From Microbulbifer sp. SAOS-129_SWC (GTDB lineage Bacteria > Pseudomonadota > Gammaproteobacteria > Pseudomonadales > Cellvibrionaceae): 64,000 bases of DNA. This document shows positions 8,577 through 18,559 of the stretch, one piece after another (positions within the stretch are counted from its first letter, which is position 1; each line of letters begins with the position of its first letter). Both the position numbers and the translations under genes were made by a program. The notes under the pieces were generated by a model. It saw only the letters and a program-made list of their open reading frames with translations. It made no database searches and was not told where the DNA came from. Location: contig NZ_CP155567.1 in NCBI RefSeq assembly GCF_039696035.1, positions 1,439,501-1,503,500 of the forward strand. The letters are read 5' to 3'.

Positions 8577-9110
8577 ATGAGCCTGATTCCATTGGTGGAG
8601 AGCCCGGCGGAGGATCGGGTAACGGTGATTTTTACCGAGATCGAGGAGGAGCTGGGGGCCGTGCCGAGCCTGTTTCGCGCCCACGCGCAACACCCGGCCC
8701 TGCTCGAAGCCAACTGGCAAATGTACCGGGCGGTGATGTTGAGCGGCTGCCTGTCGGCCCAGCTGAAAGAGGGCATGGCACTGGCGATTTCCGCCGACAA
8801 CCACTGCGATTACGGTATCTACCACCACAGCGCCACACTGCAGGGCCTCGGAGTCGATCCGAAAGAGGTTTTGCGAATCCGTACGGATCCTGAGCATGTG
8901 CACTATTCGGCCAAGGAACACGCTCTGTTCGATCTCGCCCGCCACGCCAACTCTGCCCCCAGCGACCACGGCGAGCGGCTGGTCATTGCCGCGCGCAAGC
9001 TGGGCGCCCGGGATGACGAAATCATCGAGGCCCTGGGGGTCATGGAGTTGATATCGGGCTTCAACCACTTCGCCGACCTGTTGGGGCTGGAACCCCAGCG
9101 CGACAGGTAG
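8577..9110 (+). CDS. Carboxymuconolactone decarboxylase (AhpD-like) family protein
   Basis: A 177-residue alpha-helical protein of the CMD/AhpD superfamily. The conserved core is LKEGMALAISADNHCDYGIYHH: E65, C77 and H83/H84 are in place. Where peroxidase-active members have CxxC, this protein has C77-D-Y-G80, so the resolving cysteine is missing and AhpD-type disulfide chemistry is doubtful. The gene is divergent from dinB, and its upstream region shares the LexA box. The start ATG at 8577 follows GAGAGATAGG. Its role may be hydroperoxide-related or structural; the substrate is unknown. Confidence 0.8.
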   Translation: MSLIPLVESPAEDRVTVIFTEIEEELGAVPSLFRAHAQHPALLEANWQMYRAVMLSGCLSAQLKEGMALAISADNHCDYGIYHHSATLQGLGVDPKEVLRIRTDPEHVHYSAKEHALFDLARHANSAPSDHGERLVIAARKLGARDDEIIEALGVMELISGFNHFADLLGLEPQRDR

Positions 9111-9124
9111 AGTGCGGGGCAGAG

Positions 9125-9150
9125 AAAAAGACGGCGGCACAGGGCCGCCG
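9125..9150 (-). terminator. Rho-independent terminator downstream of the DUF1328 gene
   Basis: A perfect 7-bp GC stem, CGGCGGC (9132-9138) with GCCGCCG (9144-9150), has a five-base loop. Read on the minus strand it is followed by TCTTTTTCTCT. It lies just beyond the DUF1328 stop and between two convergent genes. Confidence 0.65.
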
Positions 9151-9170
9151 GCAGTGAATTCTGGATGTGG

Positions 9171-9338
9171 TCAGCTCGGCGGGCCGCGGCGGCCGAAGAT
9201 CAGGGCCAGCACGAAGAGTGCCAGGAAGACGAAGAAGAGCACCTTGGCAATGCTCGCTGCCGTGGATGCTACGCCGCCGAAGCCGAAGAAGGCCGCGATC
9301 AGCGCAATAACGAGACAGATAATAGCCCAGCGCAACAT
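9171..9338 (-). CDS. DUF1328 small membrane protein
   Basis: A 55-residue peptide starting [20 protein letters not shown] and ending in FGRRGPPS. It has two hydrophobic segments, at about 4-20 and 31-48, separated by a small Gly/Ala-rich linker ([12 protein letters not shown]). The LRWA opening, the FGFGG turn and the C-terminal basic end are typical of the DUF1328/YtjA family, abundant small inner-membrane proteins of proteobacteria with no established biochemical role. The ATG at 9338 has AGGAGAAT a short distance upstream. It stands alone, followed by a clear terminator. Confidence 0.88.
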   Translation of the reverse strand: MLRWAIICLVIALIAAFFGFGGVASTAASIAKVLFFVFLALFVLALIFGRRGPPS

Positions 9339-9535
9339 GGTCATTCTCCTGTTGTGACAGGGGTCGGGTTCCGCTTAGCGCGGATGCTGCGGACCGCCCA
9401 TCGCCCGAAGGCAAAATGGGCCAATCCGTGGTTCCAATTTGTAACGTTATTCCACGTTAACGACCACTCCACTTACCGCCGGCTGCGCGGGAGATAGCGG
9501 AGTAGTGTCTCGAGTGGCGTCTGCACAGAAACCCT

Positions 9536-10204
9536 TCAGCTGGCGTGGCGCGGCAACAGGTCGGATAGGGTGGTGAACTCGTAGCCGCGCGCGCGCAGTT
9601 TTTCACTGATCAGTGGCAGGGCGTTCAGGACCTGGCGGCGCTGGCCGTACATCGGGTGCAGCAGCAACACGGCGCCGGGAAACGCATTGTCGGCTACATA
9701 GTCCGCCACTTCCTCGGCATCCGTCATTTCGGTATCGGATTCTGGCAGCAGGTTCCAGTTGCCGGCACCGGCGTCACGGCTGTCGGCACTCTGCCCCTGG
9801 GGCCGTGGTAACAGGCTCAGCGGCGCCCGGAATGCGAGCGAATCGCGATAGCCCATCTCGCGCAGGATTTTCGCGGCGCCGGCAACCTCGCGCCTGGCTG
9901 CCGGTCCCGCGAGTTCCATGCGCGGGGGTGTTGCGCGGCGGCTCTGGCCATCAATCGCGTGGCCGGCTTTGATAATGGCGTTGGCCTGTGCCGGGAATTG
10001 TTTGACCGCATTGCCGGCCGGGAAAAAAGTGGCCTTTATCTGCAGGCGGTCCAGCTCGTCGAGCAGTGCCTCGGTGGCGCCCGGTGTGGGGCCATCGTCG
10101 AAGGTCAGGGCGATTTTCTTGTCGTCGTTGGCCAGTGTTTCGGCGGGGATGCTCAGTAGTGCAATCGCCAGCGTGCGGCGCAGCAGAACGCGGAGGGTCT
10201 TCAT
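9536..10204 (-). CDS. Polysaccharide deacetylase (CE4)-like protein with altered catalytic motifs
   Basis: A 222-residue exported protein: a short basic start (MKTLRVLLRR), a hydrophobic segment and an AETLA cleavage-like site at about 26. Motif 1 of the NodB-homology domain, TFDDGP, is intact at 34-39. Motif 2, which should supply two metal-binding histidines just after the GH at 81-82, reads DGQSRRATPPRM and has none. Motif 3 reads FRAPL instead of RxPY. The C-terminal LLLHPMY and FTTLSDLL segments are conserved. The protein may be non-catalytic or an eroding gene. The frame remains open throughout, so it is kept as a CDS. Confidence 0.75.
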   Translation of the reverse strand: MKTLRVLLRRTLAIALLSIPAETLANDDKKIALTFDDGPTPGATEALLDELDRLQIKATFFPAGNAVKQFPAQANAIIKAGHAIDGQSRRATPPRMELAGPAARREVAGAAKILREMGYRDSLAFRAPLSLLPRPQGQSADSRDAGAGNWNLLPESDTEMTDAEEVADYVADNAFPGAVLLLHPMYGQRRQVLNALPLISEKLRARGYEFTTLSDLLPRHAS

Positions 10205-10273
10205 GGAAATGTTTGCCTTACTTCGTAATACGGGCGGAGTGCCAGGCCTTTCCGTGGGATTTTTATCCGGTGA

Positions 10274-10301
10274 TAAAAAAAGCCGTCGATGACGGCTTTT
10301 C
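10274..10301 (-). terminator. Rho-independent terminator of fdxA
   Basis: The stem GCCGTC (10281-10286)/GACGGC (10290-10295) with a three-base loop is flanked by A and T runs, so it can act on either strand. On the minus strand it sits immediately downstream of the ferredoxin gene and ends in TTTTTTT. Confidence 0.8.
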
Positions 10302-10314
10302 GTTTCGTGCCGAC

Positions 10315-10638
10315 TCAGCGTTCCAGCTGGTCGAGCTTACCCTTCTTACCGTCCCATTCGGCGGCGTCGGGCAGTGGGTCTTTCTGTTCGGTGATATTCG
10401 GCCACACCTCGGCCAGCTCCGCGTTCAGCTCGATAAACTGCTGCTGATCCTCGGGTACCTCGTCTTCGGAGAAGATGGCGTTGGCCGGGCACTCCGGCTC
10501 GCACAGGGCGCAGTCGATGCATTCGTCCGGGTGGATCACCAGGAAGTTGGGGCCCTCATAGAAGCAGTCCACTGGGCAGACTTCCACACAGTCGGTGTAT
10601 TTGCACTTGATGCAGTTTTCCCCAATTACGAATGTCAT
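10315..10638 (-). CDS. fdxA: 7Fe ferredoxin (3Fe-4S/4Fe-4S), FdxA type
   Basis: A 107-residue soluble electron carrier. The cysteine pattern C9, C17, C50 (for a 3Fe-4S cluster) and C21, C40, C43, C46 (for a 4Fe-4S cluster) matches Azotobacter vinelandii ferredoxin I shifted by one residue. The acidic tail [14 protein letters not shown] is also typical. It starts at ATG 10638 with GAGGGAC upstream. The neighbouring mutS gene on the same strand reproduces an order known from Pseudomonas and relatives. The terminator at 10274-10301 closes the unit. Whether it serves any of the distant P450 or Rieske oxygenases in this window is not shown. Confidence 0.95.
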   Translation of the reverse strand: MTFVIGENCIKCKYTDCVEVCPVDCFYEGPNFLVIHPDECIDCALCEPECPANAIFSEDEVPEDQQQFIELNAELAEVWPNITEQKDPLPDAAEWDGKKGKLDQLER

Positions 10639-10768
10639 GCTTGTCCCTCGAGAATACCCAATTCGGTGAAGCAGCGGATTTTAGCAATAACTGGCGCGAA
10701 TTGTAGTGGCTTTTCAGTCGAATTGGTTGGGTTGTTATAACTGGCGACCTGCGGTTCGGGCGCCCCGG

Positions 10769-13420
10769 TCACAGTAGCGCCCGCAGTGCGTACAGCTGCT
10801 CCAGGGCCTGCCGCGGGGTCATTTCGTCCGGATCCAGCTCCTCCAGCGCGTTCACGGCCGGGTGACTGGGGGCGCCGAACAGGTCTACCTGCTGTTGCGG
10901 GGAGGCCGGGGCCTGAGCGGTCTGAGGGGCCGCGGTAACTTGTGGTTCTGCCGTGGGTTGCGGTTCCACGGCGCGGGGCGCGGGCTCAGCGGTAGCGGGC
11001 GCGCCGGATTCCAGCGCCGCCAGCCGTGTGCGCGCCTCGACGAGCACGTCGTTGGGAATCCCGGCCAGCTTGGCCACCTGCAGGCCGTAGCTCTTGGACG
11101 CCGGCCCTTCCTGGATACGGTGCAGGAACACGATGCTGTCGCCGTGCTCGGTGGCGTTCAGGTGGATGTTGGCCGCCTCCGGGCACTGGTTCGGCAGATC
11201 GGTCAGCTCGAAGTAGTGGGTGGCGAACAGCGTGAAGGCGCGCACCTGATCGGCCAGGAAGTGGGCGCAGGCCCAGGCCAGCGACAGGCCGTCGTAGGTG
11301 CTGGTACCGCGGCCGATCTCGTCCATCAGTACCAGGCTGTGGGCGCTGGCATTGCGCAGGATATTGGCCGTCTCGGTCATCTCCACCATAAAGGTGGAGC
11401 GGCCGCCGGCCAGGTCGTCGGCGCTGCCGATGCGGGTGAAGATACGGTCCAGCAGGCCGATTCTGGCCTCGTCCGCGGGCACATAGCTGCCGCAGTGGGC
11501 GAGCAGGGCGATCAGCGCGGTCTGGCGCATGTAGGTGGATTTACCGCCCATATTCGGGCCAGTGATCACCAGCATGCGGCGGTCGTCGCGCAGTTCGATA
11601 TCGTTGGCGACGAACGGATCGTCGAGTACCTGCTCCACCACCGGGTGGCGGCCGGCAGTGATATGCAGGCCGGGCTCGGTGCCGAGTTGCGGGCGGCACA
11701 GGCGCAGGTTGTCGGCGCGCTCGGCCAGGCAGGCGAGCACATCCAGCTGTGACACCGCGGCGGCGGCAGTTTGCAGCTGGGCGAGGAATTCGTTCAGTTT
11801 GGTGATCAGGGCTTCGTACAGGGCTTTCTCACGCGTTAGCGCGCGGCTCTTGGCAGACAGCGCCTTGTCCTCGAACTCTTTCAGTTCCGGGGTGATAAAG
11901 CGCTCGGCGTTTTTCAGGGTCTGGCGGCGGATATAGTCCGCCGGCGCCTTGTCGCTCTGGCCGCGGCTGATCTCGATAAAGTAGCCGTGTACGCGGTTGT
12001 AGCCCACTTTTAGGGTGGGGATACCGGTGCGCTCTTTTTCCCGCACCTCCAGCTGCACCAGGTAGTCGCCGGCGTTCTCGCTGATCGAGCGCAGCTCGTC
12101 CAGCTCATCGTCATAGCCCTCGGCGATGACACCGCCATCGCGGATCACCACCGGCGGGTTGTCTACCAGCGCGCGCTCGAGCAGTTCGACCGTCTCCGGC
12201 CACTCGCCGATTTCCCGCAGCAGCTCTTTCAGCAGTACCGATTCGGTGTCCGCCAGCTCGCGCTGGATCTCCGGAAACTGGCTCAGCGACTGGCCGAGGC
12301 GCGCCAGGTCGCGCGGGCGCGCGGAGCGCAGGGCCAGGCGACCGAGAATACGCTCCATATCGCCCACGGGCTTGAGTGCGTCGCGCAGCGGCTCGAAGCG
12401 GTAGCCGTCGACCAGCGCGGCTACGGCGTCCTGGCGGTTGGTCAGCGTGGTGAGCTGGCGCAGCGGATTGTTCAGCCAGCGGCGCAGCAGGCGGCTGCCC
12501 ATGGCTGTCTTGCAGCTGTCGAACACCGACAGCAGCGTATTGTCGTCGCCGCCGGACAGGTTCAGGTCGATCTCCAGGTTGCGGCGGCTGGCGCCGTCGA
12601 GGGCCACGGTATCGTCGCTGCTCTCGGTCTGCAGGCTGCGGATATGCGGCAGCTCGGTGCGCTGGGTGTCGCGCGCGTACTGCAGCAGGCAGCCGGCGGC
12701 GGTCACCGCTGCGTGCATATGGCTGCAGCCGAAGGCCTCGAGATTGAGGGTGCCGAACTGCTGGTTCAGCAGGCGCAGTGCGGTTTCCAGCTCGAACTCC
12801 CACGGCGCGCGGCGGCGCAGGCCGGCGCGGCGCTCGATATCCGCCGGCAGCGCCAGCTCTTCTGCGACCAATAGTTCCGCCGGGCTGTGGCGCTGCACCT
12901 GCTCCGCCAGCGCCTCCACCGAATCCATCTCCTGCACCACGAAGCGGCCGGTGGCCAGGTCCAGCAGCGCCAGGCCGTACTGGTCGCCGACCAGTGCCGC
13001 TGCCGCCAGCAGGTTGTCGCGGCGCTCGTTCAGCAGCGCCTCGTCGGTGACGGTGCCCGGGGTGACGATGCGCACCACCTTGCGCTCCACCGGTCCCTTG
13101 CTGGTGGCCGGATCGCCGATCTGCTCGCAGATCGCCACCGATACGCCCTGCTTGATCAACCGCGCCAGGTAGCCCTCCGCCGCGTGGTAGGGGATGCCCG
13201 CCATCGGGATCGGCTCGCCGCCGGACTTGCCGCGCGCGGTCAGGGTCACGTCCAAAAGCTCCGAGGCGCGCTTGGCGTCGTCATGGAACAGCTCGTAGAA
13301 GTCACCCATGCGGTAGAACACCAGCTCCTGGGGGTGCTGGGCCTTGATGCGCAGGTACTGCTGCATCATCGGAGTGTGTTCGGGTTTCTGAGCCTTGGCT
13401 CTGTCGGCGATTTTTGGCAT
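10769..13420 (-). CDS. mutS: DNA mismatch repair protein MutS
   Basis: An 883-residue mismatch-recognition ATPase. The N-terminal mismatch-binding Phe-x-Glu motif is in [11 protein letters not shown]. The connector, lever and clamp domains follow. The Walker A motif GPNMGGKST lies around residue 620, and Walker B and the signature region read [16 protein letters not shown]. The C-terminal end ([21 protein letters not shown]) is the usual dimerisation tail. It is preceded by a low-complexity Ala/Pro/Gln-rich linker of about 45 residues, longer than in many MutS proteins. The ATG at 13420 follows AAGAAATG. Full length with no disruption seen. Confidence 0.97.
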   Translation of the reverse strand: MPKIADRAKAQKPEHTPMMQQYLRIKAQHPQELVFYRMGDFYELFHDDAKRASELLDVTLTARGKSGGEPIPMAGIPYHAAEGYLARLIKQGVSVAICEQIGDPATSKGPVERKVVRIVTPGTVTDEALLNERRDNLLAAAALVGDQYGLALLDLATGRFVVQEMDSVEALAEQVQRHSPAELLVAEELALPADIERRAGLRRRAPWEFELETALRLLNQQFGTLNLEAFGCSHMHAAVTAAGCLLQYARDTQRTELPHIRSLQTESSDDTVALDGASRRNLEIDLNLSGGDDNTLLSVFDSCKTAMGSRLLRRWLNNPLRQLTTLTNRQDAVAALVDGYRFEPLRDALKPVGDMERILGRLALRSARPRDLARLGQSLSQFPEIQRELADTESVLLKELLREIGEWPETVELLERALVDNPPVVIRDGGVIAEGYDDELDELRSISENAGDYLVQLEVREKERTGIPTLKVGYNRVHGYFIEISRGQSDKAPADYIRRQTLKNAERFITPELKEFEDKALSAKSRALTREKALYEALITKLNEFLAQLQTAAAAVSQLDVLACLAERADNLRLCRPQLGTEPGLHITAGRHPVVEQVLDDPFVANDIELRDDRRMLVITGPNMGGKSTYMRQTALIALLAHCGSYVPADEARIGLLDRIFTRIGSADDLAGGRSTFMVEMTETANILRNASAHSLVLMDEIGRGTSTYDGLSLAWACAHFLADQVRAFTLFATHYFELTDLPNQCPEAANIHLNATEHGDSIVFLHRIQEGPASKSYGLQVAKLAGIPNDVLVEARTRLAALESGAPATAEPAPRAVEPQPTAEPQVTAAPQTAQAPASPQQQVDLFGAPSHPAVNALEELDPDEMTPRQALEQLYALRALL

Positions 13421-13887
13421 TTCTTTCTTAAAAATCTATTAAATTCAATAAGTTATGTTTTTTCATGCAGGTTTTTGACAGTGTCGGGCGCGCGACATCT
13501 GGGCTGGAAAAAATCTACATTCGTGGCGCGTCTAGCCTTGTTGGTCGAGCCATCTTGACGGTCTCGCAGGGCAGCGAGCGCCCAACGAAAGCGCGGTGTT
13601 CATGACAGCCGCGCAGAATAACAAACCGCCAAAAAAACCACTATCAGACCTTGCAGTCAGGCCGGTTGCAGCCGGGGAAGAAATCGCGGGTGGATGCCGG
13701 AGCGCAATTCAATGGCCAGTCGATCGGCGGCGCAGCGGTATCGAGGCCGCGACAGCCGCTTCACAGGTACTGTGACCGCAAATATTGCCTGGGTCAGCGT
13801 GACCCGGCCAGCGGCCGCCCCGGGCGCTGGCGCGGCGGTTGTCGCTGGGGTAGATGGGGCCACTGTGCACACGCGGGTGAGGGACTC
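13421..13887. other. Long intergenic region between mutS and an AraC-type gene
   Basis: About 470 bases carry no strongly supported gene. The first 60 bases are AT-rich and form the mutS leader/promoter side. The rest is GC-rich with open frames on both strands that look like chance. The one short frame worth noting (13602-13775) is listed separately. I see no terminator for the AraC-type gene. Confidence 0.6.
13602..13775 (+). CDS. Possible short peptide with Gly-Gly leader-like motif (weak)
   Basis: A 57-codon frame from ATG 13602 encodes a Lys/Pro-rich start (NNKPPKKP), then LSDLAVRPVAAGEEIAGG, then CRSAIQWPVDRR and a short tail. The pattern L-x-D-L-x-V followed by a helical stretch and a double glycine is what Gly-Gly-type leaders of bacterial peptide precursors look like. 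Against it: no clear ribosome-binding site, no modification or export gene nearby, and overlapping open frames in this GC-rich stretch. A frameshifted remnant is also possible. The call is tentative. Confidence 0.25.
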   Translation: MTAAQNNKPPKKPLSDLAVRPVAAGEEIAGGCRSAIQWPVDRRRSGIEAATAASQVL

Positions 13888-14895
13888 CTAGGACAGATCC
13901 TTGCGATAGGTCATGGGAGTCACCCCGGTCCAGCCTTTGAATGCGCGGATAAATGCGCTGGCTTCGGAAAAGCCGGTCTTGAACGCGATTTCCTCGATGG
14001 AACTCTTCCGGGTGGATAAGTGATAGATGGCAAGGTCCCGGCGCAATTGGGTTTTCAGGTTGCTGTAGCCAATTCCCTCCTCATTCAGCAAGCGCCGCAG
14101 TTTTTTCGGGTTGAGATCCAAGGCGTTCGCAATATCGGCAAAGGTTGGCAGATCACTCAGGTCGTTGCCGATCACGTCCTTCACGCGCTGGCTCCAGCTC
14201 TTGCTGCGATAGCTGTTCACCAGCGTGTTATAGAGCGGCCTGCGCAGGAAGTCGACCAGGTCGTCGGGTGTCTGCTGCACCGGTTTTTCCAACAGCGTGC
14301 GCTCGAACACGAGCCGGCAGCAGTCGGTATCGAAAAGCACCGGGGCGCCGACAAACAGCGGGCGGTACTCGTGGCTGTGCGCTGGCTCACTATAGGGTAG
14401 CTGTACTTGCCGGATCGGCAGGTTGGTGCGCGTGAGCCAACACATCTGGCGGTGCAGGCTAAAGGTGAAGAGTTCGTAGGCGTAGGGCTCGAGCGGCGCT
14501 GATGCGGGGTTTGCGAGGCGGATTTCAAGCGTCGCGACATCGCCGCTGGCCTGCAGGCGCGGCAACAGGGTTTTGTCCAGCAGGTTGTAAAACAGGCAGA
14601 AGCGCTTAAGTGCCTGCCCCAGGGTTTTGCACTGGATCAACCAGTGGCAGAGCGCCGACCACTGGCCGAGCCTGAACGGCTGGTGGCAGTAACCCAGCAT
14701 TTCATCACCCATCTCGCGCATGGTCACAGTCTGGAGTTTGGCGTATTGCTCGGCACTGACCCGTGCGTGTTGTTCGTGCAGCAGGCGCGGAGAGATACGG
14801 CTGCGCCGGAGCAATGTCTCCGGTTCATATCCGCATTTTGCCACGTGCTCCAGTACTGCCTTGACGAAATAGATATGAATGGAAATGTCCTGCAT
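13888..14895 (-). CDS. AraC-family transcriptional regulator (Arabinose_bd-type N-terminus)
   Basis: A 335-residue regulator. The N-terminal 200 residues resemble the ligand-binding domain of the OruR/ArgR-like AraC subgroup (LLRRSRISPRLLHEQHARVSAEQYAKLQTVTMREMGDEMLGY). The C-terminal about 100 residues carry two helix-turn-helices (DLPTFADIANALDLNPKKLRRLLNEEG and SIEEIAFKTGFSEASAFIRAFKGWTGVTP). I chose ATG 14895, preceded by GGGAGG, over the ATG at 14925, which lacks one. It diverges from the thiolase-led beta-oxidation operon with a 169-base shared region and is the obvious candidate activator of that operon. Confidence 0.9.
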   Translation of the reverse strand: MQDISIHIYFVKAVLEHVAKCGYEPETLLRRSRISPRLLHEQHARVSAEQYAKLQTVTMREMGDEMLGYCHQPFRLGQWSALCHWLIQCKTLGQALKRFCLFYNLLDKTLLPRLQASGDVATLEIRLANPASAPLEPYAYELFTFSLHRQMCWLTRTNLPIRQVQLPYSEPAHSHEYRPLFVGAPVLFDTDCCRLVFERTLLEKPVQQTPDDLVDFLRRPLYNTLVNSYRSKSWSQRVKDVIGNDLSDLPTFADIANALDLNPKKLRRLLNEEGIGYSNLKTQLRRDLAIYHLSTRKSSIEEIAFKTGFSEASAFIRAFKGWTGVTPMTYRKDLS

Positions 14896-15064
14896 GGAAA
14901 GCCGAACCTCCCTGTTGAAGCGCATTTCTTATGCGTTAGCCCAAAATGTCTATTTATGTCCGCCATGGTCATTGTTTTGCACGTTTCAGGCAAGTAAAAA
15001 TGCATAAAAAGCACATTATCTCGCTGTTTGTGCACGGACAGTCCAATCGAGCAGGGTAGCTTCA

Positions 15065-16276
15065 ATGGCGCCAAATACCGCGTATATCTACGATGCCATA
15101 CGTACTCCCCGGGGCAAGGGTAAAAAAGATGGCTCTCTCCACGAAGTCAAATCCGTCGCCCTCGGCGCCGGGCTGCTGCGGGAGTTGCAGCAGCGCCACG
15201 ACCTGGATACCAGCCAGGTTGACGATGTGGTGATGGGTTGCGTATCGCCGGTGGGGGAACAGGGCGGTGACGTGGCCAAGACCATCGTGCAATACGCGCA
15301 GTGGCACGAGAGTGTCGCCGGCGTGCAGCTGGATCGCTTCTGCGCCTCTGGCCTCGAAGCGGTGAATCTGGCGGCGATGAAAATTGCCTCCGGCTGGGAA
15401 GAACTGGTCGTTGCCGGCGGTGTGGAATCCATGTCGCGCGTGCCCATGGGGGCTGCCGGCGGGGCCTGGCTGAATGATCCGGAAGTCAACATCAAAACCG
15501 GCGCGGTCCCGCAGGGTATTGGTGCAGATACCATCGCCACCCTCGAAGGCTGGAGCCGCGAGGTGGTGGATGCTTTCGCGCTGGCATCGCAGCAGCGCGC
15601 GACCAATGCCCGGCGCAACGGCTACTTCGAGCGATCCGTGGTGCCGGTAAAGGACCTGAACGGAGTCACCATCCTCGCGCAAGACGAGTTCATCAAACCG
15701 GCAACCACGATGGATATACTGGGCAATCTGCGCCCCTCTTTCGAAGCCATCGGTGCGCTCGGGTTTGATGACCTGATGCTGCGTAAATACCCGATGCTGG
15801 CCGCCATCAATCATGTACATACACCCGGCAATTCGTCCGGCATCGTCGACGGTGCAGCGGCGGTGCTGGTGGGCTCGGAAAAGGCGGGCCGGAACCTTGG
15901 CCTGGCGCCGCGCGCTCGTATCGTCGCCACCGCAGTACTCGCAACTGATCCCACCATTATGTTGATCGGGCCTGGACCCGCGGCGAAAAAAGTGCTGTCC
16001 AAGGCCGGTATGACCACTGCCGACATCGACCTGTTTGAAATCAACGAAGCCTTTGCGTCGGTGGCGCTGCGTTTCATGCAAGACCTGGATATCTCCCACG
16101 AAGTGACCAACGTCAACGGCGGGGCAATCGCCATGGGGCATCCGCTCGGCGCCACCGGCGCGATGCTTGTGGGCACCATGCTTGACGAGCTGGAGCGGCG
16201 CAAACTCAAGCGCGGCCTGGTGGCGCTTTGCGTTGGCGGTGGACAGGGTATTGCCACCATCATTGAGCGGGTGTGA
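15065..16276 (+). CDS. Acetyl-CoA C-acyltransferase (thiolase)
   Basis: A 403-residue degradative-type thiolase. The nucleophile is C93 in [11 protein letters not shown]. The catalytic histidine H359 lies in [14 protein letters not shown], and the second cysteine C389 in CVGGGQG. All three are intact, so a working 3-ketoacyl-CoA thiolase is expected, releasing acetyl-CoA or propionyl-CoA. It starts at ATG 15065 after AGGGTAG and leads an operon whose next gene encodes the preceding two steps of beta-oxidation (hydratase and 3-hydroxyacyl-CoA dehydrogenase). Confidence 0.93.
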   Translation: MAPNTAYIYDAIRTPRGKGKKDGSLHEVKSVALGAGLLRELQQRHDLDTSQVDDVVMGCVSPVGEQGGDVAKTIVQYAQWHESVAGVQLDRFCASGLEAVNLAAMKIASGWEELVVAGGVESMSRVPMGAAGGAWLNDPEVNIKTGAVPQGIGADTIATLEGWSREVVDAFALASQQRATNARRNGYFERSVVPVKDLNGVTILAQDEFIKPATTMDILGNLRPSFEAIGALGFDDLMLRKYPMLAAINHVHTPGNSSGIVDGAAAVLVGSEKAGRNLGLAPRARIVATAVLATDPTIMLIGPGPAAKKVLSKAGMTTADIDLFEINEAFASVALRFMQDLDISHEVTNVNGGAIAMGHPLGATGAMLVGTMLDELERRKLKRGLVALCVGGGQGIATIIERV

Positions 16277-16347
16277 CTACCGCCAACAAAACCCGCGGCC
16301 AGACGAGTCGTGCAGCGGATTGATAGCCTAGAGCAGGGCAAGCAAAT

Positions 16348-18519
16348 ATGCGTGAACACAGCCACGGATTCCTTTACGAGAAAGACAGCGCCGGCATTGT
16401 CACCATCACCATGGATATGGATGGCCCGGTCAATGCCATGAATGCACAATACCGCGAGGCGATGGCGGAAATTCCCGACCGGCTGGAAGCCGAGCAGGAT
16501 CTCGCCGGCGTGATACTCGCGTCTGCGAAGCCGACCTTCTTTGCCGGCGGAGACCTGAAAGAACTCTGCGCCGTGCCCGAGGGGGGCGAGGAAGCTCAAT
16601 TCCGCACGATTGAGGACTGTATCAAGGCGCCCCTGCGTCGCCTGGAAAAACTACCGGTGCCGGTGGTGGCAGCCATTAATGGGGCTGCTCTCGGCGGCGG
16701 CCTGGAAATCTGCCTGGCCTGCAACCACCGTATCGCGGTGAATGACAAACGTGTGGTGATCGGGTTTCCGGAAGTCACGCTGGGCCTGTTGCCGGGCGCC
16801 GGTGGTATTGTGCGCTCCATTCATATACTGGGGCTCGACAAAGCGCTGCCTTTCCTTATGCAGGGCACACGCTTGCGTCCCGCCGAAGCGCTGGATGCAG
16901 GTTTTATTGATGCGCTGGTCGAGTCTGTCGACGAACTGGTGCCCGCGGCGAAGGCCTGGATTGAGGCCAACCCCGATGCGGCCACACAACCCTGGGACCG
17001 CAAGGGTCACAAAATTCCTGGCGGGGATATCTGGAGTCCGGCCATCGTTGCCACCCTGGCGGTGGCGCCGGCGCAGAACTTTCGCAAAACCCGCGGCCTG
17101 CTGCCTGCGCCTGAGCGTATCCTGGCGGTGGCCGGCGATACCATGGCGGTGGATTTTGATACCGCCCTGCGCATTGAATCCCGCGGCCTCGCGTATCTGG
17201 TCACCACACCGCAGGCCAAGAACATCATTACCGCCAATTTCTTCCAGCTCAACAGCGTAAACAGCGGCGCCAGCCGGCCCCGCGACATCGCTCCCACAAC
17301 CGTGAAGAAGCTGGGCATCCTCGGTGCCGGCATGATGGGGCAGGGGATCGCCTACGCCTCGGCCTGTGCGGGCATCGCAGTGGTGATGACGGATGTCAGT
17401 GCAGCCGCGGCTGCAAAAGGCAAGGCCTATAGCGCCGCGCTGCTGGATCGCGAAATCGAGCGCGGCCGAAAAACCGAGCGGGACAAGCAGGCCATCCTCG
17501 ATCTTATTACGGCCACTGACAATTACGCGGCGCTGGCGGGCTGCGACCTGATCATAGAGGCGGTGTACGAGGACCTGGAACTGAAAGCGCAGGTTACCCG
17601 CGACGCGCAGCAGTTTCTGCAGGACGGCGGTGTGTTTGCCACCAATACCTCCACTCTACCCATTACCCGGCTGGCCGAAGCCTGTGATTTTGCGGAAAAC
17701 TATATTGGTATCCACTTCTTTTCCCCGGTGGAGCGCATGCCACTGATTGAAATCATCTGTGGCGCAAAGACGAGCGAAGAGACCCTGGCCAGGGCCTTCG
17801 ATTACATCCGCCAGATCCGCAAGACCCCGATCGTGGTGAACGATTCCCTCGGCTTCTTTACCTCGCGCGTGTTCGGCACCTTTATGGATGAGGGCGCACG
17901 CCTGCTGGTCGAGGGGGTCGATCCGGTACTGATCGATGCGCTGGCCAAACAGGTGGGTATGCCGGTGGGTCCGCTGGCGGTCCAGGATGAAGTGAGCCAG
18001 GAGCTCACCCGCAAGGTCGCACAAACGCACCGCCAGATGGGGGTGTTTTGCACCCTGGGCGACAACAGTTGCAATGCGGCGGTGTCGGAAACCCTGATCC
18101 AGGAATACGGCCGCGGTGGTCGACATCACGGCGGCGGTTACTACGAGTACGCCGCCGACGGCAGCAAGACAATCTGGCCACCATTGTATGAGCTGTATCA
18201 CAAGCCGGAAGTCGCGTTGCCGCACCGGGATATCCAGGACCGCATCCTGTTCCGCCAGGTGGTGGAAAGCCTGAAATGCCTGCAGGAGGGCGTGCTGCGC
18301 TCGGTGGCCGATGGCAATGTCGGCTCGCTGCTCGGCATCGGCGCGCCGGTATGGACCGGTGGTTTCCTGCAGCTGGTCAATACCTACGAGTGCGACGGAG
18401 AGACCGGATTGCAGGCATTTATCTCTCGCTGCGATCAGCTGGCCGCCCGTTACGGCGAGCGCTTTGCCGCGCCCGCCATCGTGCGCGAAACGCTGGCGGC
18501 GGGCGGGTGCTTCGAGTGA
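16348..18519 (+). CDS. Multifunctional enoyl-CoA hydratase/3-hydroxyacyl-CoA dehydrogenase (FadB/FadJ type)
   Basis: A 723-residue fusion. The N-terminal crotonase domain has the oxyanion-hole segments FFAGGDLKEL and AALGGGLEICLACNHRI, with the glutamate-bearing GFPEVTLGLLPGAGG. From about residue 315 an NAD-binding domain begins with LGILGAGMMGQGIAYASA. The catalytic histidine is in IGIHFFSPVERMPLIE, and the C-terminal helical domain follows. Both activities look intact. It follows the thiolase gene by 71 bases on the same strand, giving the classic fadA/fadB-like pair. Domain order and length fit FadJ-like proteins; the chain-length preference is unknown. Confidence 0.93.
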   Translation: MREHSHGFLYEKDSAGIVTITMDMDGPVNAMNAQYREAMAEIPDRLEAEQDLAGVILASAKPTFFAGGDLKELCAVPEGGEEAQFRTIEDCIKAPLRRLEKLPVPVVAAINGAALGGGLEICLACNHRIAVNDKRVVIGFPEVTLGLLPGAGGIVRSIHILGLDKALPFLMQGTRLRPAEALDAGFIDALVESVDELVPAAKAWIEANPDAATQPWDRKGHKIPGGDIWSPAIVATLAVAPAQNFRKTRGLLPAPERILAVAGDTMAVDFDTALRIESRGLAYLVTTPQAKNIITANFFQLNSVNSGASRPRDIAPTTVKKLGILGAGMMGQGIAYASACAGIAVVMTDVSAAAAAKGKAYSAALLDREIERGRKTERDKQAILDLITATDNYAALAGCDLIIEAVYEDLELKAQVTRDAQQFLQDGGVFATNTSTLPITRLAEACDFAENYIGIHFFSPVERMPLIEIICGAKTSEETLARAFDYIRQIRKTPIVVNDSLGFFTSRVFGTFMDEGARLLVEGVDPVLIDALAKQVGMPVGPLAVQDEVSQELTRKVAQTHRQMGVFCTLGDNSCNAAVSETLIQEYGRGGRHHGGGYYEYAADGSKTIWPPLYELYHKPEVALPHRDIQDRILFRQVVESLKCLQEGVLRSVADGNVGSLLGIGAPVWTGGFLQLVNTYECDGETGLQAFISRCDQLAARYGERFAAPAIVRETLAAGGCFE

Positions 18520-18559
18520 TGGCCCGGCGTAAATGGCTTTGCAGGGGCGCTAGCCGACC

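Noticed and set aside
13651..14019. Plus-strand open frame overlapping the AraC-type gene
   Set aside because: Gly/Arg-rich composition and overlap with a clear gene on the other strand mark it as a shadow frame.
14966..14973. ATTGTTTT in the AraC/thiolase divergent region
   Set aside because: No matching left half-site at four or eight bases distance.
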